DNA of 64,000 nucleotides, from NCBI RefSeq assembly GCF_021602345.1, contig NZ_BQID01000003.1, positions 124,001-188,000 of the forward strand, read 5' to 3'. The first letter of the stretch is position 1, and the number at the start of each line of letters is the position of its first letter. The notes beneath the pieces were generated by a model. That model saw only the letters and a list, made by a program, of their open reading frames with translations. It had not been told where the DNA came from and did not search any database. The DNA comes from Pseudomonas pharyngis. GTDB taxonomy: Bacteria > Pseudomonadota > Gammaproteobacteria > Pseudomonadales > Pseudomonadaceae. Both the position numbers and the translations under genes were made by a program. This document shows, in pieces, positions 36,392-46,521 of this stretch.

Positions 36392-37261
36392 TCAAGGCTT
36401 GGACTTTTCCAGATAACGGAAGAAGTCACTGCTTGGGTCGAGGACCAGGACGTCGGATTTGTTCGCGAAGCTTTCACGGTAGGCACGCAGGCTACGGTAG
36501 AAACCGTAGAATTCCTGATCCTGGCCGTAGGCCTTGGAGTAGATCGCAGCGGCCTGGGCATCACCGTCACCGCGAATCTCTTCGGATTCACGATAGGCTT
36601 CAGCCAGCAGCACACGGCGTTGACGATCGGCGTCGGCACGGATGCCTTCGGCCAGCTCGTTACCCTTGGCGCGGTGCTCGCGAGCTTCACGCTCACGCTC
36701 GGTGCTCATACGTTCGAACACGCTGCGGTTCACTTCTTTCGGCAGATCGATGGCCTTGACCCGGACATCAACCACTTCGATACCCAGCTCTTTTTCCGCC
36801 ATCTTGTTCAGCGACGCGGTGATGTCAGCCATCAGCGCATCGCGCTCACCCGACACCACTTCGTGCAGGGTGCGCTTACCGAACTGGTCACGCAGACCCG
36901 ATTCCAGACGACGGGACAGACGCTCGTCAGCGATCTGCTTGAGGCCGGACGTTGCGGTGTAGAAGCGCTCGGCATCTTTCACGCGCCACTTGGCATACGC
37001 ATCGACCATCACGGCTTTCTTTTCCAGCGTCAGGAAGCGCTGTGTCGGTGCATCCAGCGTCATCAGACGTGCGTCGAATTTACGCACCTGGTTAACGTAA
37101 GGCACTTTCACATGCAGACCTGGCTGAACATCAGCCTGAACCACGCGACCGAACTGCAGCAACACCGCACGCTCGGTCTGAGCCACGATGTAGAAACAGT
37201 TCCAGCCAACCAGTACCACGACAACGCCAACGATCAGGGCGATCAGCGATTTATTGCTCAT
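36392..37261 (-). CDS. hflC: HflC, regulator of FtsH protease
   Basis: A 289-residue SPFH/band-7 protein with one N-terminal membrane anchor (LIALIVGVVVVLVGWNCFYIV) and a periplasmic band-7 domain (RAVLLQFGRVVQADVQPGLHVKVPYVNQVR). HflC and HflK form the large ring that encloses and restrains the FtsH protease. The start codon overlaps the hflK stop by one base. Family segments REAREHRAKGNELAEGIRA and AYGQDQEFYGFYRSLRAYRE are present. Confidence 0.97.
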   Translation of the reverse strand: MSNKSLIALIVGVVVVLVGWNCFYIVAQTERAVLLQFGRVVQADVQPGLHVKVPYVNQVRKFDARLMTLDAPTQRFLTLEKKAVMVDAYAKWRVKDAERFYTATSGLKQIADERLSRRLESGLRDQFGKRTLHEVVSGERDALMADITASLNKMAEKELGIEVVDVRVKAIDLPKEVNRSVFERMSTEREREAREHRAKGNELAEGIRADADRQRRVLLAEAYRESEEIRGDGDAQAAAIYSKAYGQDQEFYGFYRSLRAYRESFANKSDVLVLDPSSDFFRYLEKSKP

Positions 37262-38430
37262 CAGCGGGTCTCCCTTGTACGCGACTGCGGCACGTCAGTG
37301 ACATGCGGCGTGACGTCCGTGTTGTTGCTGGCGGCAGCCGAACCGGTGACCGGTGCATTGCTGCCCGAACTGTTCTGAATCATCTTGTCCAGCGGCAGGT
37401 AAAGCAGGTTGCTCTGGCCGTTCTTGTTGCCGGTCACGAGTACCTTGCTGGTGCTGCTGAAGACTTCCTGCATGGTGTCCAGGTACAGACGCTGGCGAGT
37501 GACCTCGGGCGCCTTGCGATACTCGGCAACCAGTTTGGTGAAGCGATCTGCCTCACCCTTGGCGCGCGAGACCGTTTCGTCACGGTAACCGTTGGCATCT
37601 TCGAGGATGCGCTGGGCCTGACCACGGGCTTCCGGCACCACGCCGTTGGCGTAGGTTTCAGCCTGGTTGCGCGAACGCTGCTCGTCTTCACGGGCGCGGA
37701 TCACGTCATCGAAGGCTTCCTGCACTTCACGCGGTGCCGCTGCGCTTTGTACGTTGACCTGGGTAACGGTGATACCGGTGCGATAGGTATCGAGGAAACG
37801 TTGCAGACGCTCCTTGATCTCGCTGGCCATCAGCTCACGACCTTCGGTCAGCACCTGGTCCATCGCGGTGGAACCCACCACATGGCGCAGCGCACTGTCG
37901 GTCGCATGTTGCAGGCTGATTTCCGGCTGGTCGACGTTCAGCACGAAGTCCTGCAGGTTGCTGATCTTGTACTGCACGGTCAGCGGCACTTCGACGATGT
38001 TCTCGTCTTCGGTCAGCATCTGGCCCTGCTTGGTGTAGGCACGCTCACGCGTGACGTTCTCCATGTACTTCTTGTCGATCGGCGGGAAGTAGATGTTCAG
38101 GCCGGGACCGACAGTCTCGTAGTACTTGCCGAAGCGCAGCACCACGGCCTGCTCCTGCTCGTCCACAACGTACACCGCGCTGTACAGCCAGACGGCCGCC
38201 AGCACGACAAGGCCGATGCCGAGCAGGCCGCCGAAGCCGCCGCTCTTGCCCGAGCCACCACCGTCATCACCGCGTTTCTTTCCACCACCGAACAACCCGT
38301 TCAGGCTTTCCTGCAGCTTTCGGAAGGCCTCGTCGAGATCCGGCGGTCCCTTGCGGTCGCCGTTGTTGCGACGCTTGCCACCCCAAGGATCCTGATTGTT
38401 CGAGTTGCCACCCGGCTCATTCCAAGCCAT
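37261..38430 (-). CDS. hflK: HflK, regulator of FtsH protease
   Basis: A 389-residue partner of HflC. The N-terminus is glycine- and asparagine-rich (MAWNEPGGNSNNQDPWGG), as in the family. One membrane helix follows (FGGLLGIGLVVLAAVWLYSA), then the SPFH domain (EQAVVLRFGKYYETVGPGLN) and a long helix. The C-terminal QSNLLYLPLDKM is a family mark. GGAG lies six bases before ATG 38430. Confidence 0.97.
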   Translation of the reverse strand: MAWNEPGGNSNNQDPWGGKRRNNGDRKGPPDLDEAFRKLQESLNGLFGGGKKRGDDGGGSGKSGGFGGLLGIGLVVLAAVWLYSAVYVVDEQEQAVVLRFGKYYETVGPGLNIYFPPIDKKYMENVTRERAYTKQGQMLTEDENIVEVPLTVQYKISNLQDFVLNVDQPEISLQHATDSALRHVVGSTAMDQVLTEGRELMASEIKERLQRFLDTYRTGITVTQVNVQSAAAPREVQEAFDDVIRAREDEQRSRNQAETYANGVVPEARGQAQRILEDANGYRDETVSRAKGEADRFTKLVAEYRKAPEVTRQRLYLDTMQEVFSSTSKVLVTGNKNGQSNLLYLPLDKMIQNSSGSNAPVTGSAAASNNTDVTPHVTDVPQSRTRETR

Positions 38431-38526
38431 AGCGCTCTCCATCTGATAAAGCAAAGACGCACCCACGGCGCGCCGACCAATGCTACAGAATGCCTGCCGT
38501 TGCGGCACAACCGCTTTGCCAGGCTT

Positions 38527-39828
38527 TTATTGCAAAGTGTGTTGCTCGATGAACTCCGTCGGCACAACGCCTTCACGACTGACCAGTCGATTGAGCTCCG
38601 AGCGTGGCAATCGAACGGCCAGCAAGCTGACCCCTTCTTCGTCGTGTTCTTCTTTCTGTACCGCGCCCAGTTCGAAGAACTGTGCACGCAGACGCGCGAA
38701 CCGCTGAGGCAGGCGCAAGGTTCCCACGAACAGGTCACTGCCCAACAACTCGGCAATCGCCTGCTCGAGCAATTCCAGACCGGTGCCATCACGCGCCGAC
38801 AGCCAGACCCGCTGGGGCTTGCCGTTTTCATCGCGCTGGATTTGTGGCTCAACGCCTTCAAGCAAATCGAGTTTGTTATAGACCTCGAGGATCGGCAAGT
38901 CCTGGGCACCGATCTCGCCCAGCACCACCATCACCTGCTCGATCTGCAACATGCGATCCGGTTCGGCCGCATCGATCACGTGCAACAGCAGGTCGGAGTT
39001 GCTCGACTCTTCGAGCGTAGACCGAAATGCCTCGACCAGTTTGTGCGGCAAGTGGCGGATGAAGCCCACGGTGTCGGCCAGGACAATCGGCCCCAGGTCG
39101 TCCAGATCCAGACGGCGCAGGGTCGGATCGAGCGTGGCGAACAGCTGGTCAGCAGCGTACACGTCGGACTTGGTCACGTTATTGAACAGCGTGGATTTAC
39201 CGGCGTTGGTGTATCCCACCAGAGATACGGTAGGGATATCCGCACGCGAGCGGCCGCGACGCGACTGTTCGCGCTGGCTGCGCACTTTCTCCAGCCGACC
39301 CTTGATCTGGCGCAGGCGAACCCGCAGCAGTCGCCGGTCGGTTTCGAGCTGGGTTTCACCCGGGCCGCGCATGCCGATACCGCCACCCTGACGCTCAAGG
39401 TGAGTCCAGCCGCGAACCAGCCGGGTGCTCATGTGGTCAAGCTGGGCCAGTTCGACCTGGAGCTTGCCCTCATGGGTACGGGCGCGTTGGGCGAAAATAT
39501 CGAGAATCAGACCGGTACGGTCGATCACGCGACACTCGAAAACACGTTCGAGGTTACGTTCCTGACTGGGTGTAAGGGTGTGATTGAAGATAACCAGATC
39601 GGCTTCTTCGGCGTGGACCAGGTCGCGCAGTTCCTCGACCTTGCCGCTGCCAATCAGGTATTTGGCGGTTGGCCGATGACGCGGCACGTTAAAAAACGCA
39701 ACGGTCTCGGCGCCAGCCGAATTTGCCAGTTCCTGAAACTCCTGCGGATCTTCGCGCGCCTCAGGGTCCTGTCCATCCAAGTGAACGAGGATGACTCGTT
39801 CACCACCACCGTGGCGCTCAAAGAACAA
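38527..39828 (-). CDS. hflX: Ribosome-associated GTPase HflX
   Basis: A 433-residue GTPase that splits stalled or stressed 70S ribosomes. The N-terminal HflX domain contains GGGIGMRGPGETQLETDRR; the G domain has G1 GYTNAGKST, G2 FATLDPT, G3 DTVGF and G4 NKLD. The start is TTG at 39828 (read MFFERHGGGERVILV), preceded by AGGAG at seven bases; the amino-acid start agrees with the pseudomonad family. It sits between hfq and hflK on one transcript. Confidence 0.96.
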   Translation of the reverse strand: MFFERHGGGERVILVHLDGQDPEAREDPQEFQELANSAGAETVAFFNVPRHRPTAKYLIGSGKVEELRDLVHAEEADLVIFNHTLTPSQERNLERVFECRVIDRTGLILDIFAQRARTHEGKLQVELAQLDHMSTRLVRGWTHLERQGGGIGMRGPGETQLETDRRLLRVRLRQIKGRLEKVRSQREQSRRGRSRADIPTVSLVGYTNAGKSTLFNNVTKSDVYAADQLFATLDPTLRRLDLDDLGPIVLADTVGFIRHLPHKLVEAFRSTLEESSNSDLLLHVIDAAEPDRMLQIEQVMVVLGEIGAQDLPILEVYNKLDLLEGVEPQIQRDENGKPQRVWLSARDGTGLELLEQAIAELLGSDLFVGTLRLPQRFARLRAQFFELGAVQKEEHDEEGVSLLAVRLPRSELNRLVSREGVVPTEFIEQHTLQ

Positions 39829-39840
39829 AGGAGACTCCTA

Positions 39841-40101
39841 TCAGGCGTTACCTGGCTCAGCGTCACCTGCTTCGGATTCGGTTGCGCTTGGCAGACGAAT
39901 TGGACGAACCGGCACGACTGTAGAGATAGCGTGTTTGTAAACCATCTGGCTGACGGTGTTCTTCAGCAGGATAACGAACTGGTCGAACGACTCGATCGTG
40001 CCTTGCAGTTTGATCCCGTTCACCAGGTAGATGGAAACCCCCACTTTCTCTTTACGTAAAGTATTCAAGTAAGGGTCTTGTAGCGAATGCCCTTTTGACA
40101 T
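39841..40101 (-). CDS. hfq: RNA chaperone Hfq
   Basis: An 86-residue Sm-like protein. [20 protein letters not shown] opens it; the Sm1 region is [20 protein letters not shown] and Sm2 is [11 protein letters not shown]. The C-terminal tail is short, as usual in Pseudomonas. It forms a hexameric ring that pairs small RNAs with mRNAs and, with Crc in this genus, blocks translation at A-rich sites. It starts 94 bases after miaA ends. Confidence 0.98.
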   Translation of the reverse strand: MSKGHSLQDPYLNTLRKEKVGVSIYLVNGIKLQGTIESFDQFVILLKNTVSQMVYKHAISTVVPVRPIRLPSATESEAGDAEPGNA

Positions 40102-40194
40102 GTGCCGCACTCCTTTAAGGATTCAATATAAAAAATAGGTAAACAAATGGCTTTTGCCGCCACACCCCCAAGGATAGACGGCAATTGCAAGGAC

Positions 40195-41166
40195 TCAGCT
40201 CAATATGGAGATCGTCCCAAGGTATTTCAAGGCGCGTGGCAGATTGTCGCAATCCAGACTGTCGAGCCAGTGTAAATCTTTCCAGCTGCGCAGCCAGGTG
40301 AACTGGCGTTTGGCCAATTGGCGCGTGGCGATGATGCCCCGTTCCTGCATCTCGGCCGACGTCAGCTTGCCATCCAGGTAGTCCCAGACCTGGCGGTAGC
40401 CTACCGCACGTATAGACGGCAACCCGGCATGCAGGTCACTTCTATTACGCAGGGCTACGACCTCGTCGATGAATCCCTGTTCCAGCATATTTGTGAATCT
40501 TTGTTTAATGCGCTCGTGCAATACCTGCCGATTAGTTGGAGCAATCGCCAGGTTCGCGACAGTATAGGGCAATTGTTGCAGTCCCGATGCGGACGCTTCA
40601 GCACTTTGCGCAGATTGTTGCAGGCGCAGCGCAGTCATGCTCTGACCGCTGACCCGGTAAACTTCCAGCGCACGACTCAGTCGTTGTGGATCGTTCGGAT
40701 GGATGCGTGCTGCAGACTCCGGATCGATGACCGCCAACTGATCGTGCAGGGCCTGCCAGCCAAGGCGTGCAGCCTCTTCTTCGATCTGCGCGCGAACCTC
40801 GGGATCGGCCGCCGGCATGTCCGCCAGACCTTCGATCAAAGCCTTGTAATAGAGCATCGTGCCGCCCACCAGCAGCGGAATTTTTCCACGTGCGGTGATC
40901 TCGGCCATGGCCTCCAGCGCATCGCGACGGAAATCCGCTGCCGAATAAGCTTCGGCCGGATCGAGAATGTCGATCAGTCGATGAGGGAATTCGGCCAGCA
41001 GTTCTTTGGAAGGCTTGGCGGTGCCGATGTCCATGCCGCGATAAACCAGCGCCGAATCGACACTGATCAGCTCGCACGGCAGCACCTTGGTCAGCTCGAT
41101 GGCCAGATCGGTCTTACCCGCAGCGGTCGGGCCCATCAGGAAAATCGCTGGAGGAAGCTGGCTCAT
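40195..41166 (-). CDS. miaA: tRNA dimethylallyltransferase
   Basis: A 323-residue enzyme that adds the dimethylallyl group to A37 of tRNAs reading UNN codons. Walker A is GPTAAGKT at residues 11-18; [17 protein letters not shown] and the substrate stretch [14 protein letters not shown] follow. The start ATG at 41166 shares a base with the mutL stop, indicating translational coupling. The order amiB-mutL-miaA-hfq-hflX is that of E. coli and Pseudomonas. Confidence 0.97.
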   Translation of the reverse strand: MSQLPPAIFLMGPTAAGKTDLAIELTKVLPCELISVDSALVYRGMDIGTAKPSKELLAEFPHRLIDILDPAEAYSAADFRRDALEAMAEITARGKIPLLVGGTMLYYKALIEGLADMPAADPEVRAQIEEEAARLGWQALHDQLAVIDPESAARIHPNDPQRLSRALEVYRVSGQSMTALRLQQSAQSAEASASGLQQLPYTVANLAIAPTNRQVLHERIKQRFTNMLEQGFIDEVVALRNRSDLHAGLPSIRAVGYRQVWDYLDGKLTSAEMQERGIIATRQLAKRQFTWLRSWKDLHWLDSLDCDNLPRALKYLGTISILS

Positions 41167-43073
41167 CAACGACCGCGCAGGAACAGTTTGTCCAGATCGT
41201 CCAGGCCCAGTTGGGTCCAGGTCGGTCGGCCATGGTTGCACTGACCGCTGCGCTCGGTATTTTCCATGTCGCGCAGCAGGCCGTTCATTTCCGGCAAGGC
41301 CAGGCGGCGGTTGGCGCGGATCGCGCCGTGGCAGGCCATGGTGCCGAGCAGTTCGTTCAAATGTGCCTGGATCCGGTCGCTGGTACCGTATTCCATCAAG
41401 TCCGACAGGACATCACCGACCAGTCGGTTGGCTTCGGCCTGCTTGAGCAGGGCGGGGATCTGCCGGATCGCAAGGGTTTCCGGGCCAAGGCGCTGCAATT
41501 CAAAACCAAGGCGCTGGAACCACGCCGCATGCTCTTCAGCGCAGTCGGCCTCGCGCTGACTGACCGCCAGCGATTCCGGCACCAGCAGCGGCTGACCGCT
41601 CAGGCCTTCGCTGGCCATGGCGATCTTCAGGCGCTCATACATGATCCGCTCGTGAGCGGCGTGCATGTCCACCAAAACCAGGCCTTGGGCGTTCTCGGAC
41701 AGAATATAAATGCCCTTGAGCTGAGCCAGCGCGTAGCCAAGCGGCGGAATGTCTTCCTGACCGGCTGGCAATGCATTGGCATTGGCCTCGGGCAGCGGCG
41801 CAAAAAACTCGCGGTACGCGGCCTGGGCCTCGGCTACCGGCACGGTCGATTGCGGACGTGGCGTGTATTGATACTGATAAGCGCCGCCAGCGCTGGCGCC
41901 CGACGAGGTATTGAACGCCGGTTGCGCCTGCGGTTGCTCCAGCAACGCATTGGCCGCCAGACGCATTTCGCCCTGCGGCCCGAATTCACCAGCTTCAAGG
42001 CCGGTCGGCCGGACGATCGCGGTGGTGACCGAACCGGCAAGCTGATCTTCCGGCCGCACATCGCCGAGGGCACGGTGCAAGGTGCCATACAGGAAGTCAT
42101 GCACCATGCGCCCGTCACGGAAGCGCACTTCGTGCTTGGTCGGGTGCACGTTGACGTCGACCGCTGCCGGGTCGACCTCGAAAAACAGCGCGAACGTCGG
42201 GTGCCGGCCGTTGAACAGCACATCGCGATAAGCCTGGCGCACCGCGTGGGCCACTAGTTTGTCGCGCACCGCACGGCCGTTGACGAAGAAATACTGCAAG
42301 TCCGCCTGACTGCGGTTGAAGGTCGGCAGACCGACCCAGCCCCACAAATGCAGGCCATTGCGTTCGATCTCGATCGGCAGCGCCTGCTCAAGGAAGCCCG
42401 AACCGCAGATCGCCGCCACACGCCGGGCGCGGGCCGCATCATCGTGGGCTTCGTGCAGGCTGAGGATGGTCTTGCCGTTGTGGCGCAAATGGAAAGCCAC
42501 GTCGAAACGCGCCAGCGCCAGACGCTTGATCACTTCTTGCAGGTGATCGAATTCAGTTTTTTCGGTCTTGAGGAATTTGCGTCGCGCCGGGGTGTTGAAG
42601 AACAGGTCACGGACTTCCACCGAAGTGCCGACCGGGTGCGCCGCCGGCTGCACGCGGGGCGCCATGTCGCGGCCTTCGGTCTCGACCTGCCAGGCCTGAT
42701 CGGCGTCGCGGGTGCGCGAGGTCAGGGTCAGACGCGCCACGGAGCTGATCGAAGCCAAAGCCTCGCCCCGGAAACCCAGGCTCATCACCTGTTCGAGGTC
42801 TTCCAGGTTACGGATCTTGCTGGTGGCGTGACGGGCCAGGGCCAGCGGCAGGTCATCGGCGGAAATACCGCTGCCGTCGTCGCGCACTCGCAGCAGTTTG
42901 ACACCGCCCTGCTCGACATCAACGTCGATACGCTTGGCGCCGGAGTCGAGGCTGTTTTCCAGCAGCTCCTTGATCACCGAGGCCGGGCGTTCGACCACCT
43001 CACCGGCGGCGATCTGGTTCGCCAGCCGCGGGCTGAGCAGTTCAATGCGGGCAGCGTTCAGGACCTGATTCAT
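41166..43073 (-). CDS. mutL: DNA mismatch repair protein MutL (with endonuclease motif)
   Basis: A 635-residue GHKL ATPase. ATP-site motifs are [18 protein letters not shown] and [10 protein letters not shown]. The C-terminal dimerisation domain carries [12 protein letters not shown], which fits the metal-binding endonuclease pattern DxHA-x2-E-x4-E, and CNHGRP near the end. This is the nicking type of MutL found in bacteria without MutH, such as Pseudomonas. A proline/glutamine-rich linker spans residues about 350-430. The start overlaps the amiB stop (ATGA). Confidence 0.97.
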   Translation of the reverse strand: MNQVLNAARIELLSPRLANQIAAGEVVERPASVIKELLENSLDSGAKRIDVDVEQGGVKLLRVRDDGSGISADDLPLALARHATSKIRNLEDLEQVMSLGFRGEALASISSVARLTLTSRTRDADQAWQVETEGRDMAPRVQPAAHPVGTSVEVRDLFFNTPARRKFLKTEKTEFDHLQEVIKRLALARFDVAFHLRHNGKTILSLHEAHDDAARARRVAAICGSGFLEQALPIEIERNGLHLWGWVGLPTFNRSQADLQYFFVNGRAVRDKLVAHAVRQAYRDVLFNGRHPTFALFFEVDPAAVDVNVHPTKHEVRFRDGRMVHDFLYGTLHRALGDVRPEDQLAGSVTTAIVRPTGLEAGEFGPQGEMRLAANALLEQPQAQPAFNTSSGASAGGAYQYQYTPRPQSTVPVAEAQAAYREFFAPLPEANANALPAGQEDIPPLGYALAQLKGIYILSENAQGLVLVDMHAAHERIMYERLKIAMASEGLSGQPLLVPESLAVSQREADCAEEHAAWFQRLGFELQRLGPETLAIRQIPALLKQAEANRLVGDVLSDLMEYGTSDRIQAHLNELLGTMACHGAIRANRRLALPEMNGLLRDMENTERSGQCNHGRPTWTQLGLDDLDKLFLRGR

Positions 43074-44500
43074 TCTTTGGACGCCAGTTCGGTGCCGGGA
43101 ATGGTCAGGTGCTGGCCGACTTTCAGATCATCGCTTTTCAGATTGTTGGCGCTACGCAGTGTGGCCGGCGAAATCTGATAACGCACGGCAATCATCGCCA
43201 CGGTCTCACCCGGACCTACCCGGTGATCACGCGGCCCTTGAGCGATCTTGCCCGAATCACGCAGCCAGGCGATGTAAGTGCCCGGTGGCGGATTCTGCTG
43301 GAAGAACTGACGCACGCCGCTGCTGATCGAACGCGCCAGCGCCTGCTGGTGGCTCGCTGCCGAGAGTTTGTTCGCTTCGTTGGCGTTGGAGATGAAGCCG
43401 GTTTCCACCAGGATCGACGGGATGTCCGGCGATTTCAGCACCATGAACCCGGCCTGTTCCACGCGCTGCTTGTGCAGCGGGGTGACCCGGCCAATATTGG
43501 TCAGAACCTTCTGGCCGACGTTGAGGCTGGAGGTCAGCGAGGCGGTCATCGACAGGTCGAGCAGAACGCCGGCCAGCATGCGGTCCTTGTCGTCGAGGCT
43601 GACGTTGCCGGCACCGCCGATCAGGTCGGAACGGTTTTCACTGTCGGCCAGCCAACGGGCGGTTTCCGAGGTGGCGCCACGATCGGACAGGGCGAACACC
43701 GACGCACCAAACGCGGCCGCAGAAGGCGCGGCGTCGGCGTGGATCGAGACAAACAGATCGGCGCCCTTCTTGCGGGCAATCTCGGTACGGCCGCGCAGCG
43801 GGATGAAGTAGTCGCCGGTACGGGTCAGTTCGGCGCGGAAGCCTTTCATGCCGTTGACCTGACGCTGCAACTCGCGGGCGATCTGCAGTACCACGTCTTT
43901 TTCGCGCTGGCCGCGAGAACCCGATGCGCCCGGGTCTTCACCGCCGTGACCGGCGTCGATGACCACGATGATGTCGCGCTTTCCGGCCGGGGCCGGTGGC
44001 AGTTTGATCGCAGGTTCAGCCGGCGTGACAGGCACCGCCGGTACGGTAGCGACCGACGGCGTCGGCGCAGGCGGTGGCGCCGCGTCTGCCGGGTTGTCGA
44101 ACAGATCGACCACCAGACGGTTGCCATACTGGGCGTTCGGCGCCAGCGAGAAGCTTTTCGGGGTGACCGCTTTTTTCAGGTCGATGACCACCCGCAGGTC
44201 GGTCGGCGTGCGCTGGGCCGAACGCATCGCAGTGATCGGCGTGTTGGCGGTCTGCACATTCAGCGGCGCGCCGAGGGTGGCGCCGTTGATGTCGATCACC
44301 AGACGATCCGGCGCGGTCAGCGTGAAGACGCTGTGCTGCACCGGGCCTGTCAGGTCGAACACCAGTCGCGTGTTGTCCGGCGCCCGCCACAGGCGCACGC
44401 TGTTGACCTTCGTCTCGGCCACAGCGTTGACGGTTACTGCCATCAACATCAGTCCAACGGCAGCCACCAACGCGCGAAAGCGCATACCTAACCCCATCAT
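43070..44500 (-). CDS. amiB: Periplasmic N-acetylmuramoyl-L-alanine amidase
   Basis: A 476-residue secreted zinc amidase that splits septal peptidoglycan. A signal peptide ends near NAVA-ET (residue about 28); an AMIN domain (residues 33-135) targets the septum; amidase_3 carries [15 protein letters not shown] with a zinc histidine, plus SIHADA and VETGFISN; a C-terminal LysM domain ([20 protein letters not shown]) binds peptidoglycan. Starts at ATG 44500, 44497 or 44485 ([10 protein letters not shown]) are all possible; the last has the better upstream GGGG/AGG. It overlaps mutL. Confidence 0.95.
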   Translation of the reverse strand: MMGLGMRFRALVAAVGLMLMAVTVNAVAETKVNSVRLWRAPDNTRLVFDLTGPVQHSVFTLTAPDRLVIDINGATLGAPLNVQTANTPITAMRSAQRTPTDLRVVIDLKKAVTPKSFSLAPNAQYGNRLVVDLFDNPADAAPPPAPTPSVATVPAVPVTPAEPAIKLPPAPAGKRDIIVVIDAGHGGEDPGASGSRGQREKDVVLQIARELQRQVNGMKGFRAELTRTGDYFIPLRGRTEIARKKGADLFVSIHADAAPSAAAFGASVFALSDRGATSETARWLADSENRSDLIGGAGNVSLDDKDRMLAGVLLDLSMTASLTSSLNVGQKVLTNIGRVTPLHKQRVEQAGFMVLKSPDIPSILVETGFISNANEANKLSAASHQQALARSISSGVRQFFQQNPPPGTYIAWLRDSGKIAQGPRDHRVGPGETVAMIAVRYQISPATLRSANNLKSDDLKVGQHLTIPGTELASKE

Positions 44501-44971
44501 TCAATTGGTTTCCAATGCCAAAGCGGCACACCAGGCCTCGCCGCGCGAGCCCTGGGATAAAATGGTCAGCGAACGTCCGCTGTCTTGCGGGCTAATGGTA
44601 ATGGTCAGGTCAGGCTTTGGCAAAAAGCCTGCACCTTTATCGGGCCATTCGATCAGGCACAGGGCGTCGTCTTCGAAATAGTCGCGGATGCCGAGAAACT
44701 CCAGTTCCTCCGGATCGACCAGACGATACAGGTCGAAGTGAAACGCGCGAACGTCACCGATCTCGTAGGGCTCGACCAGCGTGAAGGTCGGACTTTTCAC
44801 CGCTCCCACATGCCCCAGACCGCGAATGATGCCCCGCGACAGCGTGGTTTTGCCCATCCCGAGGTTGCCTTCGAGAAAGATCAGGCCATGGCCCTGGGTG
44901 ATACGGGCGATGCGTGCGCCAAAGTCGCTCATGGCCTGTTCATCGGCCAGGTACAGGGTTACTTCAGACAC
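44501..44971 (-). CDS. tsaE: tRNA threonylcarbamoyladenosine biosynthesis ATPase TsaE
   Basis: A 156-residue P-loop protein (YjeE family) needed with TsaB/TsaD to make t6A37 in tRNAs. Walker A is GNLGMGKTTLSR; VKSPTFTLVEPYE and HFDLYRL are family marks. The start is GTG 44971, with GGAGGA upstream; it overlaps the 3' end of nnrD by 13 bases. amiB starts immediately after its stop codon. Confidence 0.96.
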   Translation of the reverse strand: MSEVTLYLADEQAMSDFGARIARITQGHGLIFLEGNLGMGKTTLSRGIIRGLGHVGAVKSPTFTLVEPYEIGDVRAFHFDLYRLVDPEELEFLGIRDYFEDDALCLIEWPDKGAGFLPKPDLTITISPQDSGRSLTILSQGSRGEAWCAALALETN

Positions 44972-46458
44972 GGTGCATGCTCCTCCAACAACTGACGAAT
45001 GGCTGGAATCAGATCACTGGCCGCCAGCCCACGGCCGAATTTACCTTGGTGCAGACCGGCGTTGGCGTGCAGCCAGACTGCCAGACTCGCGGCGTCAAAA
45101 CCGTCCATGCCCTGGGCCAGCAGCGCGCCGATCAGGCCAGCCAGCACATCGCCGAGCCCGGCAGTGGCCATCGCCGGATGGCCTTGATGACACAGCGCCA
45201 GACGACCATCGGGATGAGCAATCAAAGTGCCCGCCCCCTTGAGCACCACCACCGCTGTGTATTTTTTGCTCAATGCCAGCGCCGCCGCCGGACGATCAGC
45301 CTGCACTTCGGCGGTACTGATCCCCAATAAACGTGCTGCTTCCCCCGGATGCGGCGTGATCACGCAATCCTTGGGCAAACTGACAAAACCTGAGGCCAGC
45401 AGGTTCAGCGCATCGGCATCCCACACCTGCGGCAGCGCCGCATTGGCGGCGGCCGACAAGAGTGCCCGCCCCCAAGCGGCCTGGCCCAGCCCCGGCCCGA
45501 CGACCAGCACCGACACCTTTTCCAGCAGCCCCATCAATTGATTGGCCGAAGAGGCGCCCAACGCCATGGCTTCCGGCACCCGGCTCAATGCCGCTGGTAC
45601 ATGTTCCGGGCGAGTCGCCAGCGATACCATCCCGGCGCCACTGCGCAGCGCGCTTTCGGTGCTCAACAGGATCGCCCCGCCAAAACCATGATCGCCGCCG
45701 ATCAGCAGCACATGACCGAAACGCCCCTTGTGCGCAGTCGGCGCACGGGCCGCCAGACGCGGCAGGTTAACCGCATTGAGCCGTTGAGCGGCGGCAGGAA
45801 TGTCACTGAAGTTTTCGGCCGTGGCCTGCAGATCGTTAAACAGCAGTTCCCCGACATGATCCGCCGCCGAGCCCGTAAACAGCCCGAGCTTCAGGCCGAT
45901 GAAGGTCACGGTGAGGTCAGCGCGCACCGCATGACCTAACGCATGACCGGTGTCGGCGCACAACCCGGAAGGGATATCGACCGCCACCACCGGCAATCCA
46001 CTGGCATTGATTGCCGCAATCGCAGCGGCGTAAGGCTCACGCACTTCACCGCTCAGACCGGTACCGAGCAACCCGTCAACGACGATTCCGCGCAACTCGC
46101 AGGAAGGATGCCAGGGGGCTATCACCACGCCTTCGGCCACGGCATCGGCATGCGCTACGGCCGCATCACCCTGCAATCGCTGCGGATCGCCCACGGCCAC
46201 TACCCGAACCTGCCAACCGGCCCGATGGGCCAGCGCTGCCACCAGGTATCCGTCACCCGCGTTGTTGCCGTGCCCTGCCAGCACCGTCAATTCGTTAGCA
46301 GATGGCCAATGTCGAACCAGCGCGCGCCATGTGGCATGGGCCGCTCGCTGCATCAATTCGAAGCCCGGAGTGCCGGCAGCGATCAGCCGCGCATCGAGTG
46401 CCCGCACCTGCGTGGCGCGGTACAGCGCGTCGGGTAATTGATCTTTAGTGTGCGGCAT
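44959..46458 (-). CDS. nnrD: Bifunctional NAD(P)H-hydrate epimerase / ADP-dependent NAD(P)H-hydrate dehydratase
   Basis: A 499-residue repair enzyme. The N-terminal YjeF_N half (residues 1-210; GHGNNAGDGYLVAALAHRAG, DGLLGTGLSG) epimerises damaged NAD(P)H hydrates; the C-terminal ribokinase-like half (KGRFGHVLLIGGDHGFGGA, ITPHPGEAARLLG, ATAGLGDVLAGLIGALLAQG) dehydrates them with ADP. I begin at ATG 46458 (MPHTKDQLPDALYRATQV); the longer open frame upstream is only antisense to queG. It lies divergent to queG and overlaps tsaE. Confidence 0.95.
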   Translation of the reverse strand: MPHTKDQLPDALYRATQVRALDARLIAAGTPGFELMQRAAHATWRALVRHWPSANELTVLAGHGNNAGDGYLVAALAHRAGWQVRVVAVGDPQRLQGDAAVAHADAVAEGVVIAPWHPSCELRGIVVDGLLGTGLSGEVREPYAAAIAAINASGLPVVAVDIPSGLCADTGHALGHAVRADLTVTFIGLKLGLFTGSAADHVGELLFNDLQATAENFSDIPAAAQRLNAVNLPRLAARAPTAHKGRFGHVLLIGGDHGFGGAILLSTESALRSGAGMVSLATRPEHVPAALSRVPEAMALGASSANQLMGLLEKVSVLVVGPGLGQAAWGRALLSAAANAALPQVWDADALNLLASGFVSLPKDCVITPHPGEAARLLGISTAEVQADRPAAALALSKKYTAVVVLKGAGTLIAHPDGRLALCHQGHPAMATAGLGDVLAGLIGALLAQGMDGFDAASLAVWLHANAGLHQGKFGRGLAASDLIPAIRQLLEEHAPCLK

Positions 46459-46521
46459 GCGTCTTCGGGCTCCGATGTCTGGCAGAATTATACGCACCTC
46501 AGCTCCGGTTTCTCTCGCCTC

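Noticed and set aside
37303-40059. Plus-strand open frame (918 codons) across hflK, hflX and hfq
   Set aside because: It spans three certain minus-strand genes; composition is that of antisense translation.
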